Assembly: GCA_028583415.1 (NCBI GenBank)
Contig: CM053266.1
Coordinates: 8,913,363-8,977,362, forward strand
DNA length: 64,000 nt
Direction of reading: 5' to 3'
From: Protea cynaroides
Lineage: Eukaryota > Streptophyta > Magnoliopsida > Proteales > Proteaceae
In this document: in pieces, positions 22,791-35,119 of the stretch
Numbering within the stretch: position 1 is the stretch's first letter
Layout of the letters: every line of letters starts with the position of its first letter
Notes under the pieces: generated by a model
The model's database searches: none
What the model was told of the DNA's origin: nothing
Seen by the model: the letters and a program-made list of their open reading frames with translations, nothing else
Translations under genes and position numbers: made by a program

Positions 22791-24534
22791 TGTAAGACTC
22801 GTTCGCCATGAACCTGGTCTGACCTTACATTCTTGTGTCATGACCAGTCTACCTATCATGGTCGACCCAAGTGGACCAAGTGCGTGAAGAAGCCATAAGA
22901 CCAGGTATGAATTATAACTTAAAAATAGTCAAATATGAGTGTGTGGTCACATGCCTCAACAGGTATGATCAACCCCACCTCAAAAGAGTCCAACCCATGA
23001 CTTTTTGGTCGTGGGGTTGCACATTTTAAAAACGTAGGGTCATGGATTTTGTGACCCTACCTGCGACCCTACACCCTGGGGTCGCAGAAACTGAGACCCC
23101 AGGTGCTACCCTACCTTGCGACCCTATGCCCTGTGGTCACAGAAACTGCTACCCAGGTGCTACCCCACTTACGACCCCTCAGCTTCTATTAGTCTAAACT
23201 TATGGGAATTAATTCTAATTAAAAATCTATGAACTTGTTAGGTTTTCAAGTGACTTAAAAGTGATTCATAAAGCTTGAACGAGGATCTACTAGCAATCAA
23301 AGGTAAGGGAACAAGACCTAAACTAATTGACTAATAATAAACTATTTTTATTTATTGAGTCTACCATGAATGATTCTATGCTTGTATGTGTGTAATGTGC
23401 ATTTAACATGTCATCTAATATTCCTGCTATTAATGCTCATGCATATTTAATTCATTTTATTTATAACATGATGATGATGATGATGCTAGGAATAGGCATG
23501 TCAATGTTTGTGTGTGGTTAGTGTACTTAATGCGAGTGGGGCATTAGGGGAAGTGTGATGTGGTGCGATCCTAAGCACTTTTAGCTCTATCTCTACTCAA
23601 GTCTTGTCCACTACATCCTCGTATCGCCATTACCATAGCAAAGCTATTACGTTGTAGGGCATCAAGGGGGGTGGTCTCGGACCTTGTAGTCTCTGACTCT
23701 GCCAGGGGCCTTAGCTCTATCTCTATGGACGTATTGAGGGATGCTGGGGTGAGGCCTTGGAAACACTGTTTGACATTAGGATTGGTTAGTTGCGAGCCCA
23801 CTTTGCAAGCCCTTGCCAATAGGGGCTTATGTGTTGGTATGGGTAGGGCATCAGGGGAAGTGTGATGCGGTACAGTCCTAAGCACTTTAACTCTATCCCT
23901 ATTCCATGGTGGGGTGGATGTGGACAACAATGGTGTTTGATCCATTGGGTGGGCTTACACACCCTCTGTATAGAGGTGTGGTGGCCACCAAACCTTTCTA
24001 TTGCACATTGTAAACTTATGAACCAGACCAAAGATATGAATTGAATGCATGCATATGTTTGTTGCATTGTTTTGTTTACTCACTAAGTTCAAGTTGGAGA
24101 GCTGACCCTCGCGCGTGCAATTCTTTTTAGTTTCTGATGTTGCAGGTTTTACGATTGAAGATTATGTCGACACGCCAACATATGAACATGTGACGGCTAT
24201 GATGATCAAGTTGTGGAGGACTATTGTGATTTGTTAAACGAGCGTTTCAACTATGGATATGCTTAGTGTTTAATTCTAGTATATGGATATTTGTAATATG
24301 TATTAAATTATGTTTTGGTTACTTGGAGATAAATAGAATATTAATTATTTATCATGACTATACCTCAGTTCATTATCTGTAAGACTTCTACTATTTACTT
24401 TATTATCTCTGATTAATGTGGAATGTGTTTTGGTTTAACATGGTGGGGATAGCCTATTCGAGATCCTGGTTGAACCGTTGGTTTATTGATGGTTCATCAC
24501 ACCATTCTGGTTGGTGCAGAATTGGGGTGTGATA
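22791..24534 (+). repeat. 5' LTR of element C (1744 bp)
   Basis: It starts TGTAAGACTCG and ends GGGGTGTGATA. It matches the 3' LTR at roughly 92-93 percent over the first 400 bp (by eye). Compared with H, sequence jumps from the first GACC cluster to the second (near 23010-23040), so about 0.5-0.6 kb with the TATA box and start region is gone. GACC motifs (GACCCTAC, GGTCGTGGGG) are at 22930-23180, and AGCTCTATCTCT blocks at 23581 and 23711. Confidence 0.9.
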
Positions 24535-24537
24535 ACT

Positions 24538-24555
24538 TGGTATCAGAGCTCTTAG
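24538..24555 (+). promoter_or_regulatory. Primer binding site of C
   Basis: TGGTATCAGAGCTCTTAG matches the 3' end of plant initiator tRNA-Met over its first 12 bases. It lies three bases after the LTR end. Confidence 0.85.
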
Positions 24556-26900
24556 GCCTTACCCGTAAAACTTGAATACTTTCACTAGAGTCCATGAACT
24601 AAGTTAGGATAAATTAAAAGCTTTAATACAGTCACACCATAAGCACCTGTGTTGGTTAAGACAGAACTTAAACAAGATAATAATGTAAATGTAAAAGGTG
24701 GAACCACATGTAAACACTGACAGAAAAAGAGAAAATCTAAATGTATCCTGATAAACAAATAACATATGGTACAGTCTACAAGTAGGACAGTTGCCTGAGT
24801 ATACAAAGGATATAGTACAGTAGCAAGAAGGGAGTATCTGTAAAGCAAAAAATTTAATACGGAGTTGGTACTAACAAGATGTGAACCTCAATGTATGACA
24901 GAGGAAGGAGAAAAATGGGTTGTAACGCCTAATTCCTTGCAAAGGTAAAGGGAAAGATCTCGGGCTGAATGCAACATAGATAGGAGAACAATGGCCATAC
25001 ATAAAAAATGAGAGTAACTTTAAAAAAAGGTAAAGTTATATCCTGGGTGACATGGAGATTCAGAGTGAGATCCATTACAAGCTGATCTATTACCCGCTGA
25101 GCATTAAGAAGAGCTTGCAACTTGACCCCACCACTATCTCAGTCGAGAATGGGTAATGAAAACTCATCTGAGCAGATGCTAAATAATGATAATCAAATTG
25201 AAACAATCCAAAGGAGGTAAACAGCCAGGCCACTCCAGCCAATCACCTGAACTACTAAGTACCTTGGTCACTATTGTAATAAACTTGGCCTGACAAAATG
25301 TAAAAGAGCAACAACAGATGAGACCGACTATGCAAGTTGCTATGTGAATCCCTACCTAAGTTGCCAATGCTACATCAATACCTTCGGGTCAAACCAAACA
25401 CGGTACCGATTGGTAGCAACACTGTACCCCCAGCACCTGTTAGCTATAATACAGTGTCTACCATACAACAAGCCCAAGTAACGCATACCCCAGTGCAGAA
25501 GCTTGGTGCATAACAAGCAGTGTATCAAGGTGGTTACCCTTATCAGCCACCGATGTATGGGATAGCTGCATCATGGCAGAATGATCCAACAAGGGTTGAG
25601 GAATATTTTCTGAAGATGAAGCCTCCAACATTTTCAGCAAAAGATCAAATTTGTTGTGGCCATATAACTAGATAGGTTTATATAGGATGCGGTGCATTAT
25701 TGACTTAATCTTATGATTATAGAGGATGCACATACATGATTCTAATTCTCATACCTTGACAAGATACCTTATTGATTCAACCTGTCAGTTGGAGTTATAT
25801 ATATTGTTTCCTTATTATTAGTCCTGAATATACCAATCTGAGCCACTCTCATGATTGACAACATGAACAATGATATGAACTGAATGAACAATTGATTGTT
25901 TAATCATGTTGAGCGTACATCTTTTCGATTTATACCTGATCTATTGATGTGCCAAAACTCACCAGATTTACTCCTGTAGTGCCTCGACTAATGGCATTAT
26001 ATACTCGATAGAACCTATAACCTTGAGGTTAAGAGTTATAAAACCTCTATTTCCATGTATTTGGACCACCGTGCAACTTAACGACCTTTTGATGCCGGTT
26101 GGATTACCATAGGTTTACTCCTGATCCTTTAAACCTAAGTTCACTAGATAAAGCAAGTGTTCGTCATCATACTGAATTCGAAAGAAGGAAATGAATTACT
26201 TTTGGATAAGCGGTATGATTCTTACATTTCTTGACATCCATTGATAAGATGTTTAGTGATAATGAAATTATGGAAAGGAAGATGATTAAATTCAGATTGG
26301 ATTCTATAGCCAAGAGACTTCAGATGAAGTAATGGAGAATCTATTTTGAGATTACTGAATGGATGGATAACAGTCATGGTCTGTAAAAGAGTGCATGAGC
26401 AAGAAGTGAGAACTATCAAGAGCGGCTAGTAAACAGTAGATAGCACTCGAGTAGAATTAAAAATGGCTATATCGGTATGAATTTTGACAAGGCAGAAGAT
26501 TCTTAAGGGAAAATCTAAGAGTGGATACAAGGATAAAGTAAAAAAATCATGGCATTGATAGTATTCAGATTAGTACAAGTATTACTGAGTTATGCCCAAT
26601 GTCGAGTGAGAGGATTGAGTAAAGACCAAAAGAGTTTGGTTGAATTAATGAATTTATAAGCATATACCCTAATGCTTATAGATAGACTTAGGATATGAAG
26701 TAACAATCATAAGATATTTTTTGAGATATATAAAAGAGTGATCAGGGTAGAACAATAATGATAAAGAAGGTGTAGGCTAATGAGCTTTTTGGAATATGAG
26801 ATTATTGATGATAGCCTTTGAAAAATCATAAGAGATGATGGAACTAGACAAGCTCTTAAGACCTTTATACCAGATTTTACTAGTTTAAGCCCTTTTGGAC
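24556..26900 (+). pseudogene. gag: Leader and gag relic of C, heavily degraded
   Basis: The first 100-350 bp, read on the minus strand, match the 3' region of the antisense gene (the AACACAGGTGCTTATGG block near 24640 also occurs near 54090 and 32660). The antisense coding part itself is absent. Gag traces start near 25200 and are clearest at 25530-25640, with YQPPMYG-like and RVEEYFLKMKPP sequence split over frames. From about 25700 to 26900 I can read no domain, only AT-rich sequence colinear with where the rest of gag should be. Confidence 0.55.
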
Positions 26901-28580
26901 TAGAGGTTATATTAGATGAGTGTTATGAGCAATGTCTGAATTGTATGTATGGACAGAAATTGGCGGTAATCTAATTCGACTTGAAATGACAAACTTTGAC
27001 ATCATCTTGGGAATAGACTGGTTGCCTCAACACTTTACAAAGTTGTTATGTGCATAGAAGAGGTTATCATTCAAGAATAAAGACGAAATATAATTTAGTT
27101 TTATTGGAAGCATGTTGCCTAAGTAGTGAAAGCTGATCCTCTCTATGCTAAAGGCGAAGAGATGCTTTAAAGAGAAAAAAGTTGGATATATGGTATCTGT
27201 AGTATACGTTATCAAAGAAGCACCACAGATGAAAGATATTGATGTGATGCATAAATTTCCTGATGTGTTTCCAGGATACTTACTTGGGTTATCATCTGAT
27301 CATGCGACCGAGTTCATCATCGACTTGTTACCAAGGATGATACTTGTGTCAAAGGCACCTATAGAGTAGCTCCTATGTAGTTGAAGGAATTGAGACTCAA
27401 CTACGGGAGTTATTAGACAAGGGTTCTAATCGGCTAAGTATTGTATCACGGGAAGCGCCAATGTAATTCGTGAAGAAGAAGGACGGTAGTGTCAGATTAT
27501 GTGTAGACTATCGGGAACTAAATAAGCTCACCATCAAGAATCGATATCTACTACCTCAGATCGATGCCTTGTTTAAATAGTTGCAAGGAGCAAAGGTATT
27601 TTCTAAGATTGATCTTCAGTCAAGATATCATCAGCTGAAGAATTTGGACAGTGATATCTCGAAGATAGCTTTTAGAATCGAGATTGGACATTATGAGTTC
27701 CCGATTATGACGTATGGATTAACCAATGCCTTACATCTTTTATGGAGTGATGAACTGGGTGTTTCATGACATATTGGACACATCGGTCATAGTTTTCGTA
27801 GATGATATTTTGGTTTATTCCAAGAATGAAGCAACTCATACAATGGATCTTAAAACAGATTCACAACAGCTGAGAAGGAAAAAGCTTTATGTCAAATCCA
27901 AGAAATATGAGACCTGATTAAACAAAGTGATATTCTTAAATGATATAGCATCATAAAAAGGGATTAAAGTGGACCCTATTAAGATAAAAGTAATCATATG
28001 GTGAGAATCATATGGTGAGAAACACCTAAAGAATGTTGCGAAGATCAGAAGTTTCTTGGGTTTAGTTTGTTATTACAAACGATTCATGGAGGACCACTCT
28101 AGGATCGCAATACATCTTACCAAGCTAACCAGAAAGGGAGAGAAGTTTAATTGGACTGACAAGTGTGAAGAGTGTTTTCAGACTCTAACACAAGGTTGAT
28201 ATCAGCTCCCATCTTGATCGTTTCGATACCAAGGGAACCTTTTACCCTATACATCGAAGCTTTTGGATTGGATCTAGGATGCGGATTGATGTAAGGTAAA
28301 TAAATGATTGCATATTCTTCAAGAAAACTGAGGGAGTATGAGAAGAGTTACCCTACTCATGACTTGGAATTACTGATGATGAATTATGCAATCAAGACTT
28401 GGAGACATTACCTATATAGAGAAGAATTTCAGATTAAATGGGAACATTAGAGTTTTATTTATCTCTTCATCAGAAAGAGTTGAACATGAGACGAAGAAGA
28501 TGGTTTGAACACTTGAAGGATTAAGACCGTGATATTCAATGTCACCGGTGCAAGGCTAATGTAGTAGCTAAGGTATTAAG
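26901..28580 (+). pseudogene. pol: Element C protease end, RT and RNase H, heavily degraded
   Basis: Protease is represented by NFDIILG/IDWL-like sequence near 26990. RT follows with VSKAPIE, KKKDGSVRLCVDYRELNKL split by frameshifts at 27470-27530, AKVFSKIDLQSRYHQLK near 27590 and the polymerase site VIVFVDDILVYSKN (27788-27825), still with both Asp. RNase H is reduced to THDLELL and similar fragments at 28350-28560. Stops and frameshifts are far denser than in A, B or H. This contrasts with the LTR pair, which is no more diverged than those of B and H. Confidence 0.75.
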
Positions 28581-29580
28581 CAAAAAGGGAATTATGAAGT
28601 CGGAGGAAGGACCCAGTATAAATGCTGCCTTATGTTTCACAGCAACAGATTCAGATTTGGAAGAAGAGTAACATAAAATAGAAACTCGTGATGATCCAAT
28701 TGAGCGAGAACTTATGGATGAACTTATGGAGCAATAGTTCTTCGATTACTCTTGTGGCATTAAAGATCATCTCTGAATTGATGGATGAAGTAAAAACAAT
28801 GGGGAAAAAGTTAAAGTTTAGTACCGTATTTTACCTTAAACCGATGGACAGTCGGAGCAGACTATACAGATCCTAAGAGATATGCCCCGAGCTTGTGAAA
28901 TTGATTTCAAGGAGCTTGAGTTGAGAAGTTACCACTGATTAATTTTCTATCAAGCTACCATATAAATGTTACCTATAAAGCATGGTACGGTAGAAATGTC
29001 AAATTCCTTTGTTTTGGAACAAAGTAGGAGAATGAAGAATTTTAAGACCTGAGTCTATTGAAGAAACATGTCGAGCGGCAGACAAAATCAAAGAAAAAGG
29101 TCCAAGACACCTCAGGATTGTTGGAAGAGACACCAAGACCTTGAGTTCCCCATAAGTGACAAAGTGTTTTTGAAGATGTCACTCATGCATGGTTTTAAAA
29201 CAATTCAACAAGAAGGGAGAGTTGCTATATACGTTTTGGGACCTCATAAAATTTTGGAGAGACGTAGAAAAGTTGCATATCAACTAGCATTACCGTTGTC
29301 CATGTCTAGTGTGCATGACGTATTTCACGTATCTCTATTGAAGAAGTACATTGGAGATCCATATCAAAGGTATTGACCACTGATCCACTGGATTAGATAG
29401 AAGATTTAACAATTGAAGTGGTACCAGTCTAGTTTACTAGTTGGAAGGTATAACATCTCCAAAGCTGGGATAATTATTATATGAAGGTAACCTGGTGAAG
29501 ACAAGACGTGGAGAAGATTACATGGGAGGAAGAAGCTGCAATGCGGAAACTGAATTCCTACCTATTGACTCCGAAGTAAA
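28581..29580 (+). pseudogene. int: Element C integrase relic with internal deletion
   Basis: At about 28785-28800 the sequence jumps from ISELMDEVK (before the zinc domain) to MGKKLKFSTVF (after the second catalytic Asp). The HHCC finger and both Asp blocks are therefore gone. The tail remains: RKVAYQLALPLSMSSVHDVF at 29270-29330 and a chromodomain-like VEKITWEEEAAM near 29510-29545. Integration of this copy must have used an integrase supplied by another element. Confidence 0.75.
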
Positions 29581-29582
29581 TT

Positions 29583-29697
29583 CAAATTTTGAGGATAAAA
29601 TTTATTTTAAGGATGGGGGAGTTGTAAGATCCGTACATTCAAATTTCGAGGATGAAATTTCTTTTAAGGGTGGTGGAGTTGTAAGACTCGCACGCCA
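29583..29697 (+). repeat. Tandem duplication of PPT and LTR start in C (period 57 bp)
   Basis: AAATTTNGAGGATNAAATTT, a purine tract and TGTAAGAYYCG occur twice, the LTR-like start lying at 29623 and again at 29680. The second start continues as the real LTR and corresponds to the first base of the 5' LTR. The first PPT has the better G run (GGGGGAGT) while the second is GGTGGAGT. Confidence 0.8.
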
Positions 29698-31504
29698 CGA
29701 ACCCGGTCTAACCTTACATTCCTGTGTCATGACCAGTTTACCTATCATGGTCGAGCCAAGTGGACTAAGTGCGTGAAGAAACTATAAGACCAGGTATGAA
29801 ATATAACTCAAAAACAGTCAAATATGAGTGTGTGGTCGCATGCCTAAACAGGTATGATCGACCCCACCTCAAAAGAGTCCAACCCATGACTTTTTGGTCG
29901 TGGGGTGGCATATTTTAAAAATGTAGGGTCACGGATTTTGTGACCCTACCTGCGACCCTACACCCTGGGGTCGCAAAAACTAAGACCCCAGGTGCTACCA
30001 TACCCTGCGACCCTATGCCCTGTGGTCACAGAATCTGCTACCCCAGGTGCTACCCCACCTGCGACCCCTCAGTTTCTGTTTGTCTAAATTTATGGAAATT
30101 AATTCTAATTAAAAATCTATGAACTTGTTAGGTTTTCAAGTGACTTAAAAGTAATTCATAAAGCTTAAACGAGGATCTATTAGTGATTAAAGGTGAGGGA
30201 ACAAGACCTAAACTAATTGGCTAATAATAAACTATTTTTATTTATTGAGTCCAATGCCATGAATGATTCTATTCTTGTATGCGTGTAATGTGAATTTAAC
30301 ATGTCATCCAATATTCCTACTATTAATGTTCATGCATATTTAATTCTATTTATTTATAACATGATGATGATGATGATTATGATGCTAGGAATAGGCATGT
30401 GAATGTTTGTGTGTGGATAATGTACTTGAAACGAGTGGGGCATCAAGGGAAGTGTGATGTGGTGCGGTCCTAAGCACTTTAACTCTATCTCTACTCAAGT
30501 CTTGTCCACTGACATCATCATATTGCCATTACCTTAGCAAAGCTATTACGTTGTAGGGCATCAGGGGAGGTGGTCTCAGACCTTGTAGTCTCTCACTCTG
30601 CCGGGGGGCCTTAGCTCTATCTATATGGACGTATTGAGAGATGCTAGGGTGAGGCCTTGGATACATTGTTTGACATTAGGATTGGTTAGTTGCGAGCCCA
30701 GTTTGCAAGCCCTCGTCAATAGGGGCTTACGTATTGGTATGGGTAGGGCATCAGGAGAAGTGTGATGCAGTGCGGTCCTAAGCACTTTAGCTCTATCCCT
30801 ATTCCATGGTGGGGTGGATGTGGACGACAATGGCGTTTGATCCATTGGGTGGGCTTAAGCACTTTAGCTCTATCCCTATTCCATGGTGGGGTGGATGTGG
30901 ACGACAATGGTGTTTGATCCATTGGGTGGGCTTACACCCTGTGTAGGTGCAGCGGCCACCAAACCTTTCTATTGCACATTGCAAACTTATGAACCAGACC
31001 AAAGATATGAATTGAATGCATGCATATGTTTGTTGCATTGTTTTGTTTACTCACTGAGCTCAAGTTGGAGAGCTGACTCTCACGCGCGCAATTCTTTTTA
31101 GTTTTTGATGTTCAGGTTTTACGGTTGATGATTATGTTGATACGCCAACATATGAACATGTGGCGGCTATGATGAGCAAGCTGTGGAGGACAATTGTGAT
31201 TTGTTAAGCGAGTGTTTCAACTGTGGATACGCTTAGTGTTTAATTCTCGTATTTGGATATTTGTAATATGTATTAAATTATTTTTTAGTTACTTGGAGAT
31301 AAATAGAATATTAATTATTTATCATGACTAGACCTTAGTTCATTATCTGTAAGACTTCTGCTATTTACTTTATTATCTCTAATTAATGTGGAATGTGTTT
31401 TGGTTTAACATGGTGGGGATAGCCTATTCGAGATCCTGGTTGAACCGTTGGTTTATTGACGGTTCATCACACCATTTTGGTTGGTGCAAAATTGGGGTGT
31501 GACA
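29680..31504 (+). repeat. 3' LTR of element C (1825 bp)
   Basis: It starts TGTAAGACTCG and ends GGGGTGTGACA. It lacks the same TATA-containing segment as the 5' LTR. It is longer than the 5' LTR mainly because of a 77 bp tandem duplication at 30780-30933. Confidence 0.9.
30780..30933 (+). repeat. 77 bp tandem duplication in the C 3' LTR
   Basis: The unit begins AGCACTTTAGCTCTATCCCT at 30781 and again at 30858 and ends in GGGTGGGCTTA. The 5' LTR has one unit only, so the duplication arose after insertion. Confidence 0.85.
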
Positions 31505-31509
31505 CTGCG

Positions 31510-32470
31510 CACCCAAGGAACCCCAGTTCTTATCAGTACGAATACGCACATAAATAGATAGCCAGATTCTTCTGGATGATTGCTGGCAGATGAAGGCAAT
31601 TAACCTACAACCAGAGCCCTGAGTGTATTACAAGATCATTCAGCACAATTTGATTGCCTAGAGTGGACACTATGAGAAGGTTTCATAGTTAACTTAATAT
31701 CTTATGTACTGCATCTGCACTAGGCAGCCTATCTGCCTTCTTTATATCATTATTAGGACCATGCACCATGCCACGATGTCTGGTCTAGTGGGTAACCTAC
31801 CTTATGGGCATTTGATCACCACTCTACTCACTCGCCTGCAAGTAGACTTGGTCGATGAGAGGATTCACGATGACACTTTTTTGACTGACCTTGATTGGGA
31901 GGCTATCTGCAGGATGGGGATGCGAGATGTGCAGGTCAATGACGAGGAGAGAAACGCTATGAGACGTCCTCTCACTCGGGTAGCGGCAGTAGATGCAGAG
32001 GAGGCAGCAGCAACAGCAGAGGTAGGAGCAGAGGCATACGAGAGTGATGATGAGGATGATGATGATTAGATGTACATGGATGTGGATGCCATACCTCCTC
32101 CAACACCACAGTATTCCACTGGAGCTGGTCCTTCTCTGGCTCCTTCTCACTCAGTTTGTCCTTCGTCCCCACCACCAGATGACATGATGGGACTGCTACA
32201 TGAGATTTGGGAGGCTCAGGGTACCACAGAAACGAATCCATAAGAAGTGATCCAATTTTTTTCATCGGGTCGGGGTAGAGACCAAAGATCTTGAGCGACC
32301 GATCCGGCAGAACAACTCAAAAGATAAAGAAGTATCGATCAGAGGGTAGCAGATCTGACAGGTAGTCTCCAAGTGACCTAGACTCAAGTAGCCTGGCTTA
32401 TGAGAGTATATGCTGAGGACTATGATCGAGATCGTGAGGCACTTCCTCCTCCAGCACCCCCAGTTTCATG
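31510..32470 (+). pseudogene. Antisense gene of B, C-terminal part
   Basis: After the C insertion the frame resumes with PKEPQFLS and aligns with H without frameshift for about 230 codons. Landmarks are KIIQHNLI, CTRQPICLLYIIIRTM, LPYGHLITTLLTRLQVDLVD, DLDWEAICRMGMRDVQV and an acidic run ESDDEDDDD at 32038-32066. The tail is Pro/Ser-rich (DAIPPPTPQYSTGAGPS) and ends in a coiled-coil-like DQRVADLTGSLQVT, TQVAWLMRVYAEDYDRDRE. Stops at about 31555, 31619, 31651, 31686, 31695 and 32067 kill it. About 0.1 kb not found in H is inserted near 32222-32340. Confidence 0.6.
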
Positions 32471-32567
32471 TTACAGTTTATTTCATTTTCCTTTTATACT
32501 ACAGAGTAACTGTTCGGGTTGTGGACCATAATCTGATTCGGATATATCTTTTTCTTATTCTCTTTTG

Positions 32568-32599
<32 letters not shown>

Positions 32600-32751
32600 G
32601 TTTTCTATTTACATATGTGCATTATTCTCTTTCTTAGTTTATGTCTCATACAACATAGGTGTTTATGGGGTGTTCTTATTACAACTTTTAATTTTTATCC
32701 TAACTCAGTTCACGACCCTTATGGTAGTATTATGGTCTAATAAAGCAGAGC
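32471..32751 (+). other. 3' region of the B antisense gene with (AT)n tract
   Basis: No gene. An AT dinucleotide run spans about 32568-32595. The CAACATAGGTGTTTATGGGG block near 32650 has counterparts in C (24640) and H (54090), so this is the conserved tail between the antisense stop codon and the PBS. Confidence 0.6.
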
Positions 32752-32769
32752 CTGAGAGCTCTGATACCA
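32752..32769 (-). promoter_or_regulatory. Primer binding site of B
   Basis: Minus-strand TGGTATCAGAGCTCTCAG, matching initiator tRNA-Met over its first 12 bases, three bases inside the 5' LTR. Confidence 0.85.
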
Positions 32770-32772
32770 AGT

Positions 32773-35114
32773 TGTCACACCCCAATTATGAACCAACCAG
32801 AATGGTGTGATGAACCGTCCATAGACCAACGTTTCAACCAGGATCTCGTATAGGCCGTGCTCATTCAATTAAACCAGATACATCCCACAAGCAAATTCAG
32901 AGTAAATAAATGATAGTAGAAGTCTTTAATACTAATGAACTGAGAATCTGACAATGATAGCATAATTAAGTATTCAATTATCTCCAATGTACCTCAAGAC
33001 ATAAAGTAAAGTAAAATAATCAATTACATGTTCCAGCAGTTAAACAACTAAACTAATAAAAAACACATGAGTTGCACTCGCACGACGAATCATGCGTATC
33101 TTCTTCAGCTTTTACATCCATCGCAGCAACGTGTCCATACGTCGGTGCATTCATATATTCTTCAATAGTAGGACCTGCATCAAGAACTAAAATATTCGAC
33201 GTTAAAAGGGTGCGCACACATCACGGCTCAGTGAGCAAATAAAACAATGCAACAAACATATGCATGCATTCAATTCATATCTTCGGTCTGATTTATAAGT
33301 TTGCAATATGCTATAGAAAGGTTTGGTGGCCGCCGCACCTCTATACACGAGTGTGTGAATCCGCCTAATGGAACAAACACCATTGTCGTTCTACATGCAT
33401 CCACCATGGAATAGAGATAGAGCTAAAGTGTCCAGATCAAACACCGCCAACACTTCTCCTGATCCCCTACCCATACCAACACGTAAGCCCCTATTGGCGA
33501 GGGCTTACAAACTGGGCTCGTAAGTAGCCAATCCTAATGCCAAACAGTATATCCAAGGCCTCACCCCAGCATCCCTCAATACGTCCATAGAAATAGAGCT
33601 AAGACCCCCTGACAAAGTCAGAGACCACCTCCCCTAATGCCCTACGACATAATAGTTCTGCTAAGGTAATAACGATACAACGATGTTAGTGGGCAAGACT
33701 TGAGTAGAGATAGAGCTAGAGTCTGGTGACGAGATCAAAGACCACCATGCCATGTCCTCCCCTTGATGCTTTACTCGCATCCAACACACCAGCCACACAC
33801 ATACATTCATATGCCTATTCCTAGCATCATCATCAACATCATGTTATAAATAAATAGATTTAAATATGCATGAACAGTAATAGCAAGAATATTGGATGAC
33901 ATGTGAGATGCATATTACAAGCATACAAACATGGAATCAATCATGGCATTGGACTCAATAAAAATAAAGCAGTTAGTTATTATCCAATTAGTTTAGGTCT
34001 TGTTCCCTCATCTTTGATCCATGGTTTTTCCTCTTCCAAGCTTTGTAAATCACTTTTGGACCACTTGAAAACCTAATAAATTTATGGATTCTAAGTTAGA
34101 GTTCATATTCATTAATTATAGTGTTTAAATGTCCCATCTAGAATCAATCAGACATCTAGAAGCTGAGTGGTCGTACGTTTGGCTGCACCTGTGGTCTCAG
34201 TTTCTGTGATTGTAGGGTGTGTGGTCGATACGTATGGTCGCATATCATGCGACCACACACATGCTACCACACCCTCCCTAGAAACTTCCCAAGGACGTGT
34301 GGTCGACACATGTGCCTTGTGTGGTCGACCATAGCTGCGACCACACGAGTGTTTGGTCAAATTTCATTCTTAATCTAATCCCTTTATGATTTGATTCATT
34401 AAACTATCATTAGGGTCCTTCCTATTATTGATCTATGGCCTTAATTTAGTATTTTTTACAATCATCTACTCCAACCTACTCTTCATGAATTTCCTTTGAG
34501 TTTTCGTCTATGGGTCTTGTGGTTGAGATCCTACTTCGAATCAATACTTCCTCCATGATCTATTCTAGGAATTTAACTAATGTAGGAAATGCTTTCATAC
34601 CTTAAACTTGCTGGAGAATCAGAGCTCTCTCTGAAATTCCTCCTCTTAGTCTTCCTCTTCAATTCTCCTTTTCTTCTTCCTCCTCCCTTTCTCTCTCTTT
34701 CAGTTTGAGTTCTAAAAGAATGAAAGAGGCTAAGGGATGTCCTATATATAGAGGAAAACCATCCATATAGAGTCCTACTTAGATTAGGAAAGAACCCCCT
34801 TCAGATTAGGAAATTTTCCTAATCACGGAGTCAGTTTGACATTGTGTGGTCACACGTGGGGTCGTAGGATCCGTAGACCATACGTCCCAAATCTGTGACC
34901 ACACGTCCCAGACTCCTGTGGTCTCATTACTTTGAGGTGTGGTCGACCACACCTATTTAGGAATGCGACCATACGTCTCAATTAGATGATTTATGGTTTT
35001 AATTACATACCTAGCCTTGTGGTTTCTTCACACACTTGGTTCGCTTGGTCCGACCATGATAGGTAGACCTGATACAAGGTTGTAAGACCGAATTAGTACG
35101 ATACGGGTCTTACA
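32773..35114 (-). repeat. 5' LTR of element B (2342 bp)
   Basis: On the minus strand it starts TGTAAGACCCGTATCG and ends GGGGTGTGACA. It is the partner of 16276-18602. The TATA box is at 34742-34751. GACC clusters are at 34165-34350 and 34840-34980. Confidence 0.9.
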
Positions 35115-35119
35115 AGACC

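Larger units (their letters stand above)
22791..31504 (+). mobile_element. Element C: defective Tekay-like element inserted in the antisense gene of B
   Basis: LTRs at 22791-24534 and 29680-31504, PBS at 24538 and a PPT bound the copy. CTGTG (22786-22790) and CTGCG (31505-31509) are the target duplication, with one change. The LTRs are shorter than those of B and H because a segment with the TATA box is absent from both. The internal region keeps only degraded gag, protease, RT and RNase H, plus an integrase that lacks its catalytic Asp residues. The antisense coding sequence is missing. Confidence 0.9.
16276..35114 (-). mobile_element. Element B: complete-ended Tekay-like retrotransposon with gag deleted
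   Basis: Two LTRs (16276-18602 and 32773-35114), a PBS and a PPT, with AGACC duplicated at 16271-16275 and 35115-35119, define the ends. Inside are integrase, RNase H and RT on the minus strand and the antisense gene on the plus strand. The antisense gene is split by element C. Gag and protease are missing through one deletion at 21667-21672. Over the first 330 bp from the LTR's inner end, the two LTRs differ at about 22 positions (by eye). B is inserted in solo LTR D. Confidence 0.9.

Noticed and set aside
24538..24555. tRNA gene
   Set aside because: The initiator tRNA-Met match is only the primer binding site; no cloverleaf can be formed. The same holds for 32752-32769 and 54188-54205.
32568..32595. 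AT repeat as a possible origin or matrix attachment site
   Set aside because: A simple microsatellite in the 3' region of the B antisense gene; nothing else supports such a role.
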